Positions 45,365 to 56,100 of a DNA stretch of 64,000 nucleotides are shown piece by piece (within the stretch, counting starts at the first letter, position 1; each line of letters opens with the position of its first letter). The stretch is from an uncultured Clostridia bacterium (GTDB taxonomy: Bacteria > Bacillota > Clostridia > TANB77 > CAG-508). The DNA is taken from contig CAOPES010000002.1 in the NCBI GenBank assembly GCA_948502395.1, forward strand, positions 62,001 to 126,000, read 5' to 3'. The notes beneath the pieces were generated by a model. It saw only the letters and a list, made by a program, of their open reading frames with translations, was not told where the DNA came from and ran no database searches. A program made the translations under genes and the position numbers.

Positions 45365-45613
45365 TTATTTATCTTTAACACTTTTTATGTTTTGTATTTC
45401 AAATCTATATTTTTGTTTTATGTCAGGATATTTTTTGTGGTCTACTTCTGAAGCAAACATTTCATATGGTCTTATATATAAACCTGTGTCTCCATATAGT
45501 GCTCTATATACTACATATTTTTCTCTTGTTTCGCTGTGTGTTGCAATGTCTTCTACTAAGTATAAATCTCCTTTAAAGTGTTTATAAATTGATTTTACTT
45601 TTATTTCGTTCAT
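45365..45613 (-). CDS. DUF1653 protein
   Basis: The 82-residue protein holds the DUF1653 pattern: YKHFKGDLYLVEDIATHSETRE, then VVYRALYGDTGLYIRPYEMF. It is a small soluble beta domain of unknown function found across bacteria. Confidence 0.85.
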   Translation of the reverse strand: MNEIKVKSIYKHFKGDLYLVEDIATHSETREKYVVYRALYGDTGLYIRPYEMFASEVDHKKYPDIKQKYRFEIQNIKSVKDK

Positions 45614-45658
45614 CCTTAATCTCCTTTTAATTTACTTTATTATAACAACTATTAATAT

Positions 45659-46756
45659 TTATTTCTCAAATATCTTAGCAATTTTTTCTAAATTTTCTCT
45701 TATAGGCAAATGCTGTGGACATACTTTTTCACATTTACCACATTTAATACAATCAGATGCTTTTCCATTGTCTTTTGTATGTACCCCATAGTAATAATCA
45801 CTATTCCAATCATTAAATTGCACCTTTGCATTATAGCATCCAAACAAATCTGGAATTGATATTTTCTTTGGACAGACTTCTACACAATATCTGCAAGCTG
45901 TACAAGGAATTCCACCTAACGCATTTAATACATCAACAACTTTTTCTATCGCTTTATATTCTTTTTCTTCAAGTGGCTTGAACTCTTTCATATAACTTAA
46001 ATTATCTTGCATTTGTTCTAAATTGCTCATTCCTGACAGCACTTTTACTACTCCTTCAAATGATGCTGCAAATCGTATTGCATAACTTGCATAGCTCAAT
46101 TCTTCTCCTAAATCGTCAAAAACTTTTTTTGCAGCTTCTGGAAGGTTTACAAGTCCACCACCTTTTACAGGTTCCATTATCAATATTGGTTTATTAAACT
46201 TTCTACAAACATTATATACTTGTTCACTTTGTACACTTGAATTTTTAAAGTCTATATAGTTAAATTGTATTTGTACAATTTCTATCTCAGGATGCTCTAT
46301 TAAAATTTTTTCAAGAACTTCTGCTGTATCATGAAATGATATTCCCAAATGCTTAATTTTTCCTTCTTTTTTTAGTTCATATGCTACTTCGTATGCACCT
46401 GTTTTTTGAAAATGTATATAGTTTTCTCTATCTTGCGAATGCATTAAGTAATAGTCAAAGTATTTTACTCCTGTTCGTTCTAACTGTTTTTCAAAAAATG
46501 GTCTAATCTCTTCCTTTGTTTTAAAATATGTTCCTGTTAATTTGTTTGTAAGCACATAGCTTTCTCGTGGATATCTTTTTACTAGACATTCTCTTATTGC
46601 AATTTCACTTTTCCCTTCTATATATCCGTGTGCTGTATCAAAATAGTTAAATCCTTCATTCATATATATATCAATCATTTTATTGAATTCTTCATAATCA
46701 ATTTGTTTTTCTTTCATTGGAAGTCTCATACATCCAAATCCTAACTTTTTCTCCAT
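45659..46756 (-). CDS. Aldo/keto reductase with C-terminal ferredoxin domain
   Basis: The first 270 residues form an AKR TIM-barrel (FDTAHGYIEG with the catalytic Tyr, YYLMHSQDRENY, IVQIQFNYIDF). The last 90 hold two Cys sets, CTACRYCVEVCPKK and CIKCGKCEKVCPQ, for two 4Fe-4S clusters. This fusion is common in anaerobes and probably connects carbonyl reduction to ferredoxin. The substrate is unknown. Confidence 0.88.
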   Translation of the reverse strand: MEKKLGFGCMRLPMKEKQIDYEEFNKMIDIYMNEGFNYFDTAHGYIEGKSEIAIRECLVKRYPRESYVLTNKLTGTYFKTKEEIRPFFEKQLERTGVKYFDYYLMHSQDRENYIHFQKTGAYEVAYELKKEGKIKHLGISFHDTAEVLEKILIEHPEIEIVQIQFNYIDFKNSSVQSEQVYNVCRKFNKPILIMEPVKGGGLVNLPEAAKKVFDDLGEELSYASYAIRFAASFEGVVKVLSGMSNLEQMQDNLSYMKEFKPLEEKEYKAIEKVVDVLNALGGIPCTACRYCVEVCPKKISIPDLFGCYNAKVQFNDWNSDYYYGVHTKDNGKASDCIKCGKCEKVCPQHLPIRENLEKIAKIFEK

Positions 46757-46938
46757 TTATTTTTTCCTTAACTAATTTTATTTCTTTATTATATATATCT
46801 CTCATAATTGTCTTAAAGTCAAGAACTTTTTAATAATTTTTTAATATTGCTTATTAAATAAATTTACATAAATTTGACTTTATGTTTAAAATATGTTAAA
46901 CTATCATTATGCGTAATGCTAGAGAAGGAGATTTATTT

Positions 46939-47382
46939 ATGAAACAAACTACTCACATTTTTGGTTTTACTTTTACAGATAAGCAAGTTAATTCATTTTT
47001 CGAAAAATATCCTGATTGCAATCAAAAAATAAATGCTATAGCACATAGTTATTTTGATCGCAAAACATTTGAAGAAACTTTTATACGGCTAAAATCTTTA
47101 GCTAAAGGAACTCCTTTAGAAAACAATCCTGAGTTTGCTAATATTACTCTTTTTCAACGAAGTATTTTATCAAACACTAAGGCCTCACTTATTATGACAA
47201 TACTCCAAGATTTGTTTTTTAAAGCTGATGAAACTGAAATTAGCGAAAAGATTATTTTTTCACTTCTTACTGCATATCTTGTAGAAAAGACCTTTATGGA
47301 TATTATAAATAGTTTGATAGCAAGTGTAACAGAAGTAAATAATCATTCGCTTTATCAAGAAACCGGAAATCTTTTAAATTAA
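46939..47382 (+). CDS. Orphan protein with an in-frame, unshifted CGG
   Basis: The start MKQTTHIFGFTF follows GAAGGAG; the frame reaches 10 codons further without need. The 147-residue soluble, helical protein is not one I recognise. Codon 50 is CGG (47086-47088), and a shift there would hit TAA at once, so CGG must be read as a normal codon. Its other Arg codons are CGC and CGA; no AGA or AGG is used, unlike the neighbours. It looks like a gene with foreign codon use. Confidence 0.65.
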   Translation: MKQTTHIFGFTFTDKQVNSFFEKYPDCNQKINAIAHSYFDRKTFEETFIRLKSLAKGTPLENNPEFANITLFQRSILSNTKASLIMTILQDLFFKADETEISEKIIFSLLTAYLVEKTFMDIINSLIASVTEVNNHSLYQETGNLLN

Positions 47383-47390
47383 ATGAATCG

Positions 47391-47418
47391 AAAAGAACTT
47401 CAAATTGAAGTTCTTTTA
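47391..47418. terminator. Bidirectional terminator between orphan and Nudix genes
   Basis: AAAAGAACTTCAA and TTGAAGTTCTTTT form a hairpin whose right end overlaps the stop of the Nudix gene. Confidence 0.75.
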
Positions 47419-47841
47419 ATATTTGTCAATATCTGTCCCTTCGCTCAAGTAAATTTTAATCTGTCTTATTATATGTGGAATATTATAATTACCTGCAAAC
47501 TTCTCTACATCAAGCAAATTGTCATCCAAAACTACCCATTCTAGTTTGTTTTTTTCTTCAACCAAATCCACATCACGCTCTAAAATCCCATAATAAACTT
47601 GTAGATTATTATCATATTTAAAGTAATTTAAATCCATAAAGTGTTCTAATTCTATATCTTCTTTTTTTATCCCTGTTTCTTCAAATAATTCTCTATATGC
47701 TGCTTCTTCGTTTATTTCATTTTCTTCGACTTTGCCACCTACAAAATTATACATTCCTTTGTATGGTTGCTTTGCTCTAATGCAAAACAGTGCTTTTTCT
47801 AATTCTTTGTCAAAAACAACAATTAAATTAAGTTTTCTCAT
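47416..47841 (-). CDS. Nudix hydrolase
   Basis: This 141-residue Nudix protein has the box GGKVEENEINEEAAYRELFEETG at about residues 36-58 (GGKVEENE and RELFEETG). MRKLNLIVVFDKELEKALFC precedes it. It resembles the MutT/8-oxo-dGTPase branch, but the substrate cannot be told. Confidence 0.87.
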   Translation of the reverse strand: MRKLNLIVVFDKELEKALFCIRAKQPYKGMYNFVGGKVEENEINEEAAYRELFEETGIKKEDIELEHFMDLNYFKYDNNLQVYYGILERDVDLVEEKNKLEWVVLDDNLLDVEKFAGNYNIPHIIRQIKIYLSEGTDIDKY

Positions 47842-47918
47842 TTTATCATCTCCAATTTAGTTTTCTTTATCATAAAACAATGGTTTGCATTTGTCAATAT
47901 TTATTTTTGTAAATTAGT

Positions 47919-48848
47919 TTACATTTTTAATAACTCTTTATAATTATTAGGAAATCCCATCTTCTCCAATACATTTTTCAATTCTATCGTATTAAGAGAT
48001 TTATTTAATTCTTGTATATTATTAATTATATTTTTATAAAAATTTTTAAATTGCTCTTTATCTAATAATATTTTTAAACATATTACGACCGAAAATAGAT
48101 CTCTTGTACCAAATTGATAATTCCCATATATACATTTAATATTTAATTTATTATGATATACTGTTGAAACTATTCTGTTTCTCATCTTTATATCATATAA
48201 TTTTTCATCATGTGCACAAATATTTCGTATAAGTGTTAAATTATGTAATATCACTTTAAATTCCTGTGATTTTAATCTATATTTTCTAGAAATTGCATTT
48301 TGCTCTTTTAGGTTCATCAAACTATAAAACTTTGATATCTTCCCAAATGATAATATCCTTACAAGCACCCATAACGGAACATATCTATAATTATCTAGAT
48401 AATGAATTATCATTTTATTTGAATTTTTATATTGATATTCTATTTCTGAGTTTACATCTTCTATAAATTTATTAATGTGGATTTTATTTAAATTAGAATT
48501 ATTAAAATTTTGGTGAACTAAATAATCTTTATGACCATATACCTTTGAAAATTCATATGCTATATATGTATCAATTTCATTTTCAATCAGTAACATATAT
48601 TTTAAGAAGTTTATTTTCAAATTTTTATCAAATTTGTATAATGCATATACCTCTTCTATCCTTGTATTATTAATATATTTTTCTGTTTTTTGAGTTCTAT
48701 CTAAAAATAAGTCCTTATACCCATTTATTAAATAATAATAATTGTTTCTCTTTAAAATTTCATATGCATTATTGTAATCTTCAATAACTATATTTCTAGA
48801 TTTTAAAATTTCTATTTGTTTATCTATCGTCTTGAATTCTTTTTCCAA
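47919..48848 (-). CDS. Abi_2-family protein, possible phage abortive infection
   Basis: The 309-residue helical protein starts FKTIDKQIEILKSRNIVIED and has NNYYYLINGYKDLFLD, YALYKFDKNLKINFLKYMLLIENEI and the late NLTLIRNICAHDEKLYD, the RxxxxH-like end of the AbiD/AbiF (Abi_2) family. HEPN-like proteins of this type act as RNases in phage defence. It is a single gene with no partner antitoxin beside it. Confidence 0.8.
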   Translation of the reverse strand: MEKEFKTIDKQIEILKSRNIVIEDYNNAYEILKRNNYYYLINGYKDLFLDRTQKTEKYINNTRIEEVYALYKFDKNLKINFLKYMLLIENEIDTYIAYEFSKVYGHKDYLVHQNFNNSNLNKIHINKFIEDVNSEIEYQYKNSNKMIIHYLDNYRYVPLWVLVRILSFGKISKFYSLMNLKEQNAISRKYRLKSQEFKVILHNLTLIRNICAHDEKLYDIKMRNRIVSTVYHNKLNIKCIYGNYQFGTRDLFSVVICLKILLDKEQFKNFYKNIINNIQELNKSLNTIELKNVLEKMGFPNNYKELLKM

Positions 48849-48876
48849 TAATTGCCTCCTATAATGTTAAAAAATG

Positions 48877-48903
48877 ACCTCGGGCCCGTAGGTTATCCGA
48901 GGT
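48877..48903 (-). terminator. GC-rich terminator after the DnaB-like gene
   Basis: On the minus strand, ACCTCGG pairs with CCGAGGT around a 13-base loop holding ACGGG, followed by TTTTTT. It is far more GC-rich than its surroundings. Confidence 0.65.
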
Positions 48904-49017
48904 ACGATCTACTATAAATAGTATATCACCTCAAAATTTACTTTGTCAAGTAAATTTTGAAATTTCTATCTATTAGTATTTAGTATATTTACATTTATTA
49001 AATTTATTCTACATTCT

Positions 49018-50748
49018 TTATTGTTTCAATCTCAAATATCCAAGTTCTTCCCAAACATTATAAGCAAGATTTAATCTAAATACCAATGTAGGCTTAGCAC
49101 CAGCCCTATTCTTATCAACAACACAAGCATAATACCTAACATCAGGATCATCATATTTTTTCAAATCAAAAAACTTAGTATCAACCTCATTTAAAGAATA
49201 CTCATAATTTTGCAAACTATCTCTATTAATCTGTTTAATCAAACACAAAGTATCCAAAACTTCCTTCACAGTCCTACTAACAGCCAAATCATTTACATTC
49301 AAATTAACTGGCAAAGTATTACTTTCTGCTAACTGTAAAGTTGAACAAATAAACATATTAAAATTTTGAGCCAAATTCGAAAGTATTGTAGCAGTCTTCT
49401 TCAATTCTTCACCAACGCCAATATTAGCAGTATCAGTCTTCAACGTATCATAAAACACATACTCAATTTGTTCTTTATAATAATAGTTCATTATTACTTT
49501 TTTCAATTCATCATTTGTATGGTCTGTTATATTAATAAAATAAATTGAATTTTTAATTTCTTTATTTGCCCAATTGGTTATTTCTATCGTCTCATTAAAC
49601 TCCGTTGATTCTTTGGACAGTCTTTTAACAAAAGCTTCCTGTGTTTCTTTATCTCTTCTCAAAATAAATCCATCTTCATCTACTTCTACATTCTTCTTAT
49701 TATCTGGTCTAAACCTAAATTCTAAAAGCTCGCCTTCGGTTTTACTTATAGTATGCCCATGTAATTCCTGAATTGCTTTATTGTTTATTATTGTAGTAAT
49801 CAAACAAAGTCTCATTTTTTCTTCTGACATTTCATTTGAAATTATAAGTACCTTTTTTTTATGAACTAACGCCGTATGTGCAGCCAAATCAATAGTAAAC
49901 CTACTTTTACCAGCATTTGAGGGCATCGCATATGCCATTGTCTCACCTTTTCTTATCCCTTTAAACACACTTGTTAATGTTGGGAAAGGTAATGGTAAAC
50001 CATTTCTTAAATTATTATCACCTTTTTTTAGAAATTCTGTAAGGTCTTGATTTAATATTGACCTTTTAAATTTTTCCGTATCATTAACTTGTATAACTGC
50101 TGCTTCAACTTCTTCTACTGACATTTTATCATATAAATCATAATCTATTATCTCAACAACTTTATCTTGAATATTTTGTATTGGAATTGCTAAATAATTC
50201 TTTCTTAGCACAAATAATTTGCTAAGCTCTACATACACTTTTTCCATATTGCAATTTTTGTTACGCATTTCATTTTTTAACTCACTTTTTAATTTGAATG
50301 ATTTCTCTGTATCTTTTGCAAAATTGTAACCTTTCTTTGCAGCCTCAGAACTATATGCTCCACCTTCTGTAAATAAGATACTTTTATATATGTTTTCTAG
50401 CTCATCATCTTCAAAATAGAAATTTTCACGTAAAAAATAGAACTTAACTATCAATTTAGGGTCTAACAATAATAGTCCTATATATTCACGCTCTAGCTCT
50501 TTATTACTTAATTTTTTAGGATATATTCCTACCATCTCATCTTTTTTCTCTTTAACTTTTGGAGCATTTAAAATCTCTTTCTCATTTTCTTCCCTTTGGT
50601 TCACAATCTCTTCAAGCTTTTTTAGAGCCTCAATATAATTCTTGTTTGCTATATATTCCTTTACTTCTTCAACTGCCTCTATATTCCATTCGTTTATTGG
50701 TATTTGATTTAATAAATCTTGTATTTTTTCTTTTGTCTCTTCATTCAT
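49018..50748 (-). CDS. DnaB-like replicative helicase
   Basis: The 576-residue protein has a DnaB N-terminal-like helical domain (about residues 70-250) and a RecA-type helicase core (from residue 255). The core starts GIRKGETMAYAMPSNAGKSRF, a Walker A variant where Met replaces the usual Ala/Gly, and goes on with VLIISNEMSEEKM and a late AVSRTVKEVLDTLCLI. The C-terminal VRYYACVVDKNRAGAKP matches DnaB motif H4. It is somewhat divergent from a housekeeping DnaB and could derive from a phage or plasmid. Confidence 0.75.
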   Translation of the reverse strand: MNEETKEKIQDLLNQIPINEWNIEAVEEVKEYIANKNYIEALKKLEEIVNQREENEKEILNAPKVKEKKDEMVGIYPKKLSNKELEREYIGLLLLDPKLIVKFYFLRENFYFEDDELENIYKSILFTEGGAYSSEAAKKGYNFAKDTEKSFKLKSELKNEMRNKNCNMEKVYVELSKLFVLRKNYLAIPIQNIQDKVVEIIDYDLYDKMSVEEVEAAVIQVNDTEKFKRSILNQDLTEFLKKGDNNLRNGLPLPFPTLTSVFKGIRKGETMAYAMPSNAGKSRFTIDLAAHTALVHKKKVLIISNEMSEEKMRLCLITTIINNKAIQELHGHTISKTEGELLEFRFRPDNKKNVEVDEDGFILRRDKETQEAFVKRLSKESTEFNETIEITNWANKEIKNSIYFINITDHTNDELKKVIMNYYYKEQIEYVFYDTLKTDTANIGVGEELKKTATILSNLAQNFNMFICSTLQLAESNTLPVNLNVNDLAVSRTVKEVLDTLCLIKQINRDSLQNYEYSLNEVDTKFFDLKKYDDPDVRYYACVVDKNRAGAKPTLVFRLNLAYNVWEELGYLRLKQ

Positions 50749-50896
50749 ATTTTAACTTCATCCCTTTCTTTTGCCTTAATTATATACTTACAAATTATTT
50801 TTATCAATAGATTTTTTGTAAAATTTGTGTTATTATATATTTATAAAAAAATTGCCAACAGGGACGGACCTTTCTGGCAAAAAGGAGATTATGAAT

Positions 50897-52612
50897 ATGG
50901 CATTTGATGGAATTGTAACAAAAGCTATTGCTTCTGAATTACAACAACTTTCAGGGGCAAGAATTGATAAAATTTTTCAACCTAATTCAAATAATGTGGT
51001 TTTAGGTTTTTATTTGGCTGGCACTAATTATGCACTAAATATTTGTACTAGCTCACCTAATTATAGAATTCATTTGACTACACATTCAAGGCCTAATCCA
51101 AAAGTTGCGCCTAATTTTTGTATGGTTTTACGTAAGCATTTGCTTGGATTACATATCAAAAATATAATTACAAATAATTTGGAAAGAATTGTAACTATTG
51201 AGTTTGAAGGTTTCGATGATGTTGATGATATTGTTTGCAAAAAGTTGGTTGTTGAACTCATGGGAAAACACTGCAATATTATTTTGTTAGATGATGATAA
51301 TACAGTTATAGATAGTTTAAGGCATATAAATAATGAAAATACTTCACGTATTATTGTGCCACATATAAAATATACTTATCCCCAACCTGCAAAGCAAAAC
51401 TTTTTAGAATGCACAGATTTCAATAAGTTTGAAAATGCTATTTCTTTAACTGATGAAACTGATATTCCTACTACAATTTCAAACACTTTTAATGGAATTA
51501 GTAAAAGTTATATTGATTTTATAGTTAGCAAGCTTCATACCAATAACCTAAAAGAAATATATAATTATTTAGAAAAAACTATTTCAAAAACAGAAGCTCA
51601 GACTTTAAGATTTGAACAGTTTGAAAAAGATTATTTTTTAGTTTCAGATAGTGATGTTGATACTGATAATTTCGCCTTAAACTTTTTTATTGATGATTTC
51701 TATTATGAAAAAGAAACAAGTGAGGATTTAAAATCATATAGAAATACTGTTTTAAAGCTAATTTTATCTACACTAAAAAAATACAATAAAAGGTTACAAA
51801 ATATAAATAAAAAATTAGAAGATTGTTCTGATATGGACAAATTCAAATTGTATGGTGAGTTAATTACTGCTAATTTATATAAAATTAAAAATGAAAATGT
51901 ACCACAAATTGAATTAGAAAATTATTATGATAATAACAACATAATAACAATAAAACTAGATCCTGCCTACACTCCAGCAATTAATGCCAAAAGATTTTTT
52001 AAAAAGTATAATAAGTTAAAGAATGCACTTGAAATTGTTGGAATTCAAAAAGATGAAACTTTAAGAGAATTAAATTACATTGAAAGTATAGTTTATGAAT
52101 TAGAAGTAGCAACTAGTATTGAAGAAATTTCAGATATATATGAAGAAATTTCTGAAAATGTTATTTTTAAAGCTCAAACTGATAAATATAAAAATAAAAA
52201 GGCTACAAAAGTAAAGAAATCCTCGCTTACAAAAAATAAAACTGTAAACTTTAATCCAATAAAATATACAATTGATGGTTTTACTCTTTTAGTTGGCAGA
52301 AATAATAAAGAAAATGACTATTTGACTTTAAAATATGCTAGAAAAAATGATTTGTGGTTTCATACAAAAGATATTCACGGAAGTCATGCAATCTTAATTT
52401 TAAATAATGTTAATTCTTCCCTTTCTGATGAAGTATTGACAAAATGCGCTGAGATTGCTGCTTTTCATAGCAAAGCTAGATTGTCTTCTAATGTTCCTGT
52501 GGATTTTTGCGAAGTTCGATTTGTTAAAAAGCCTAATGGTGCAAAACCTGGTATGGTTATTTATACTAATAATTCTACTTTATATGTCACACCAAAAAAG
52601 AAACCTATTTAA
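50897..52612 (+). CDS. rqcH: Ribosome quality control protein RqcH (NFACT family)
   Basis: RqcH binds stalled 50S subunits and adds C-terminal Ala tails. The start MAFDGIVTKAIASEL at 50897 has a better 9-base distance from AAAGGAG than the ATG two codons earlier. The NFACT-N domain (LSGARIDKIFQPNSNNVVL), coiled coils (residues 250-430) and the NFACT-R end (YARKNDLWFHTKDIHGSHAI) are all present. The 571-residue length is normal. A ribosome-rescue factor is of interest in a genome that seems to recode CGG. Confidence 0.92.
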   Translation: MAFDGIVTKAIASELQQLSGARIDKIFQPNSNNVVLGFYLAGTNYALNICTSSPNYRIHLTTHSRPNPKVAPNFCMVLRKHLLGLHIKNIITNNLERIVTIEFEGFDDVDDIVCKKLVVELMGKHCNIILLDDDNTVIDSLRHINNENTSRIIVPHIKYTYPQPAKQNFLECTDFNKFENAISLTDETDIPTTISNTFNGISKSYIDFIVSKLHTNNLKEIYNYLEKTISKTEAQTLRFEQFEKDYFLVSDSDVDTDNFALNFFIDDFYYEKETSEDLKSYRNTVLKLILSTLKKYNKRLQNINKKLEDCSDMDKFKLYGELITANLYKIKNENVPQIELENYYDNNNIITIKLDPAYTPAINAKRFFKKYNKLKNALEIVGIQKDETLRELNYIESIVYELEVATSIEEISDIYEEISENVIFKAQTDKYKNKKATKVKKSSLTKNKTVNFNPIKYTIDGFTLLVGRNNKENDYLTLKYARKNDLWFHTKDIHGSHAILILNNVNSSLSDEVLTKCAEIAAFHSKARLSSNVPVDFCEVRFVKKPNGAKPGMVIYTNNSTLYVTPKKKPI

Positions 52613-52622
52613 GGTTTCTTTT
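52599..52622. terminator. Terminator after rqcH
   Basis: AAGAAACCT, a short loop that includes the rqcH stop codon, and AGGTTTCTT followed by T-run. Confidence 0.7.
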
Positions 52623-52628
52623 TAAATA

Positions 52629-53096
52629 TTACCAAAAAATTAGAAGTGTAAATATTGTTGCAACTACTATTTCACTCTTTGTCCATTCTTCTGGAATTAA
52701 TTTTATTTCCTCCGTGTCTTTTTGGTCAACAATTGACACATTATATGATGTTACTTCATTTAATTCAAAATATGCACTAAAATCTTGGCTCGTTGTTGCT
52801 TGTGTTGTTGTAATTGGTATATACTTTGTTCCTACCAAAACATCTCTTTTAGAGTAAAAATCTATTCTTACATATTTTCCTGTTAAATAATCATCACTGG
52901 TATTTGTAATTGTACCTTTCATTCTTCCATTTACTAATGTTGCTTGAGCCACTTCCATTTGAACCTGTGCTGTTTCGTCTTTTCTTTTAATATTTTTATA
53001 TGACGAGTTTAGTCCTACATTTATTATAAATTCTGAAAATACAAAAAATAGTATTAACCATATTGCATATTTCAAAAAAGTTCTCATTCTTTTCAT
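52629..53096 (-). CDS. Membrane protein with a DUF/FxLYD-like domain
   Basis: The 155-residue protein has an N-terminal helix (residues 8-28) and a C-terminal one (residues 138-155), with an outside beta domain between. TNTSDDYLTGKYVRIDFYSK resembles FxLYD domains. It follows addA by 50 bases on the same strand. The function is unknown. Confidence 0.6.
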   Translation of the reverse strand: MKRMRTFLKYAIWLILFFVFSEFIINVGLNSSYKNIKRKDETAQVQMEVAQATLVNGRMKGTITNTSDDYLTGKYVRIDFYSKRDVLVGTKYIPITTTQATTSQDFSAYFELNEVTSYNVSIVDQKDTEEIKLIPEEWTKSEIVVATIFTLLIFW

Positions 53097-53146
53097 AATT
53101 TTTCTCCATTTCTTACTTCGATGTCTATATTATACCAAATTTCTAA

Positions 53147-56100
53147 TTAAATTTCAATCTCTTTTCCTAAGTATACAGAATATATGTATTTCTTCCACAC
53201 CTTTTTACCCAAAGCATCTTCAAGTGCTCTTTGATAAAATTCCAGTTGTTTTGAGTATTTCTCTACAAGTTCATTTTCATTTTGGACAAAATCTGTTTTA
53301 TAATCTACCAAAACAAGATTATCTTTTTCATCAATATAATATAAATCTATAACACCTTGTACCAAAATATCTTCTTGCACATCTTCTTCATATACCTCTT
53401 TTGCAGGTATATTGATATAAAAAGGCTTTTCTTTGTATGCTTCTTTTGATTTTCTAACTTCTTTCCAAATCTTAGATTTTGTAAATTCTAAAATTTTAAA
53501 TGGATTGATTGCTTTTGCTTCTTTTTCTGTTATTATTTGTTTTTCAAACAAGTTATTGATTAATTCTTTTATTTTGTTTAGGTCATAATCAACTTTTTCG
53601 TCTAGTCTTTGCATACACATATGAACTAATGTACCTTTTTGCGCCCCTGTAATCTTTTGTTCTTCATCTTGTCTTAAAAACTCTGGCTTTGTCAATTCTG
53701 TTATTTCTATTGTGCTTTCGCTTTTCAAGTTTGTTACTGACGTTTTTGTTGGTATTAATGTTGAATTTTTGTGTGGATATGAATATTCCAATATTTCTTC
53801 AATTTTATTTGCGACTCTATTATCAACATTATTACTACTTTCTAGCAATTCAATTACATCAATTTCTTCTTTATCTATTGTTTTAAAGCCTTTCATCACT
53901 TCTTGTTTTTTCAAAACATTAAGTTCAATTGCCTTTGCAGTTTCTTTTTCATATTGGTAAACTAATAGTATCCAGTCTAGATATTTTTTATATTTTTTTA
54001 CTAATATAGGGTTGATTTTTCCTGAGTTTTTTTGATATTGCTCAACTTGCGCACTCATTTTTGTAGCTTCTTTTTCGTAATTTTTACTAAGTCCTGTTAT
54101 TATAAGTTTTTCTTTGGCTCTTGTTAAAGCAACATATAAAATTCTCATTTCTTCTGATAATGTTTCTGTAAACATTTTGTTTCTTATTGCTGCTTTTGTT
54201 AATGTATCATATTGTATTTGCATATCATAATCTATATATTTTACCCCTATTCCTAAATCTTGATGAAGTAAAACATTTTGGTTTAAATCCATTAAGTTAA
54301 ATTGCTTTGCTGTACTTGCCAAAAATACAACTGGGAATTCTAGTCCTTTGCTTTTATGAATACTCATAATTCTAACTACATTGTCATTTTCTCCAATTAA
54401 TTTAGCAGCTCCCATATCTCCACTACTCAATTTTAGTTTGTCAATAAAATTTATAAAATTGTATAATCCTTTAAAATTAGCACTTTCATATTGTTTAGCC
54501 TTTTGAAATAACATTTTTAAATTTGCTTGTCTAAGCTCTCCATTTGGCATAAGCCCAACATAATTATAAAAGCCTGTATCTGAATAGATTTTCCAAATTA
54601 ATTCATCTAATGCTAAATATTCTTGCTCTTTTCTCCACTGTTCTAGTTTGCCTAAAAATTGCTCTATTTTTGCCTTTAAGTCTTTTCCCACATCTATCAT
54701 AGCTTTTTGCATACATGTATAGAAATTATCATATTTGTCAGATAGTCTGATTTTTACTAGTTCATCATCTGTAAACTTTGCTATTGGTGACCTTAAAACA
54801 CTTACAAGCGGAATATCTTGAATTGGGTTGTCAATTATTTTTAATAATGACATTATTGTTTGTATTTCCATAGAATCTAGATATTCTTGCGAACTATCTG
54901 AAAACACTGGCATTTCTAGTTGTAACAATTCTTGTTCATATACTGGTGCTACATTTGAAGTTGACCTTAGCAATATTACAATGTCTTTATATTCAATATT
55001 TCTATATGCTTCTTTCTTTCTATCCCAAACTTGATATTTTTCATCTATTAGCTTTTTTATTTTATTTGCTACAAACCTTGCTTCAAGTTCAATATTTTCA
55101 ATTCTTTCTTCATCTTGCTCTTCATTTTCAGTTTCTTCTGTTTCTTCTTCTGTTAAATCTATAACATTTATTTCTGTGTCTAAATTTTGATTAATACTTG
55201 GATAATTTGCTCCTAAATTCAAATATTCTTCTTCATTGTATTCTATGTCCCCCAGTAGGTTACTCATTATGTCTTGAAAGATTAAATTTGTAAAACTTAA
55301 TATGTTTTCTCTACTTCTAAAATTTTTAAATAGCTGTATCTTTAAACCATTTTCTGCATCTCGATTTTCTTTATTTTTATATGTTTCATATTTATGTAAA
55401 AACAACTCTGGCATTGCTTGACGGAATTTATATATACTTTGTTTTACATCCCCTACCATAAAAATGTTATTGCCTTTTGATACTGATGTTAAAATATATT
55501 CTTGTACTAAGTTGCTGTCTTGATATTCGTCAATTGCTATTTCTGTATACTTCTCTTGATATCTTTTGGCTACTTCTGTTGGCTCAATTTTACCTTCTTT
55601 TTCTTTTACTAGAATATTTAATGCAAAATGCTCTACATCATTGAAATCCACTATATTTTGATTTCTTTTTCTTTTTGAAAATTCCTTCCCAAATTCTAGT
55701 ATCAAATCTTGAAGTTTTAATAAAATTTCATACATGTCAAAAATGTCTTGGTTAGCTTGTTTTGAGTCACAAATTATTATTTTATTTAATGATTTTTCTA
55801 ATCTTTTCTTTACACCATCTCTTATTTGCTTTGCATCATCTTTTTTTATAGAATCCACTTTTTGCCTTGGCCAAGTAACAAATTTTAAAATTTGATTTAT
55901 ATTATATGCCTTGTCCCAACTATGCAAATTATTTTTCAAACCTGTTAACATATCTATGTCGTTTCTTATTGTTTGCTCAAATTTTTCTAAATCCGGTTCT
56001 AAACACAATAGCTTTCTTGCATTTTCTAGACTCTGTATGCCGTCAATAAGTTCTTCTTCAATTTCTTCTAGTAAGACCTTTCCCCATGGTGTATTTGCAA

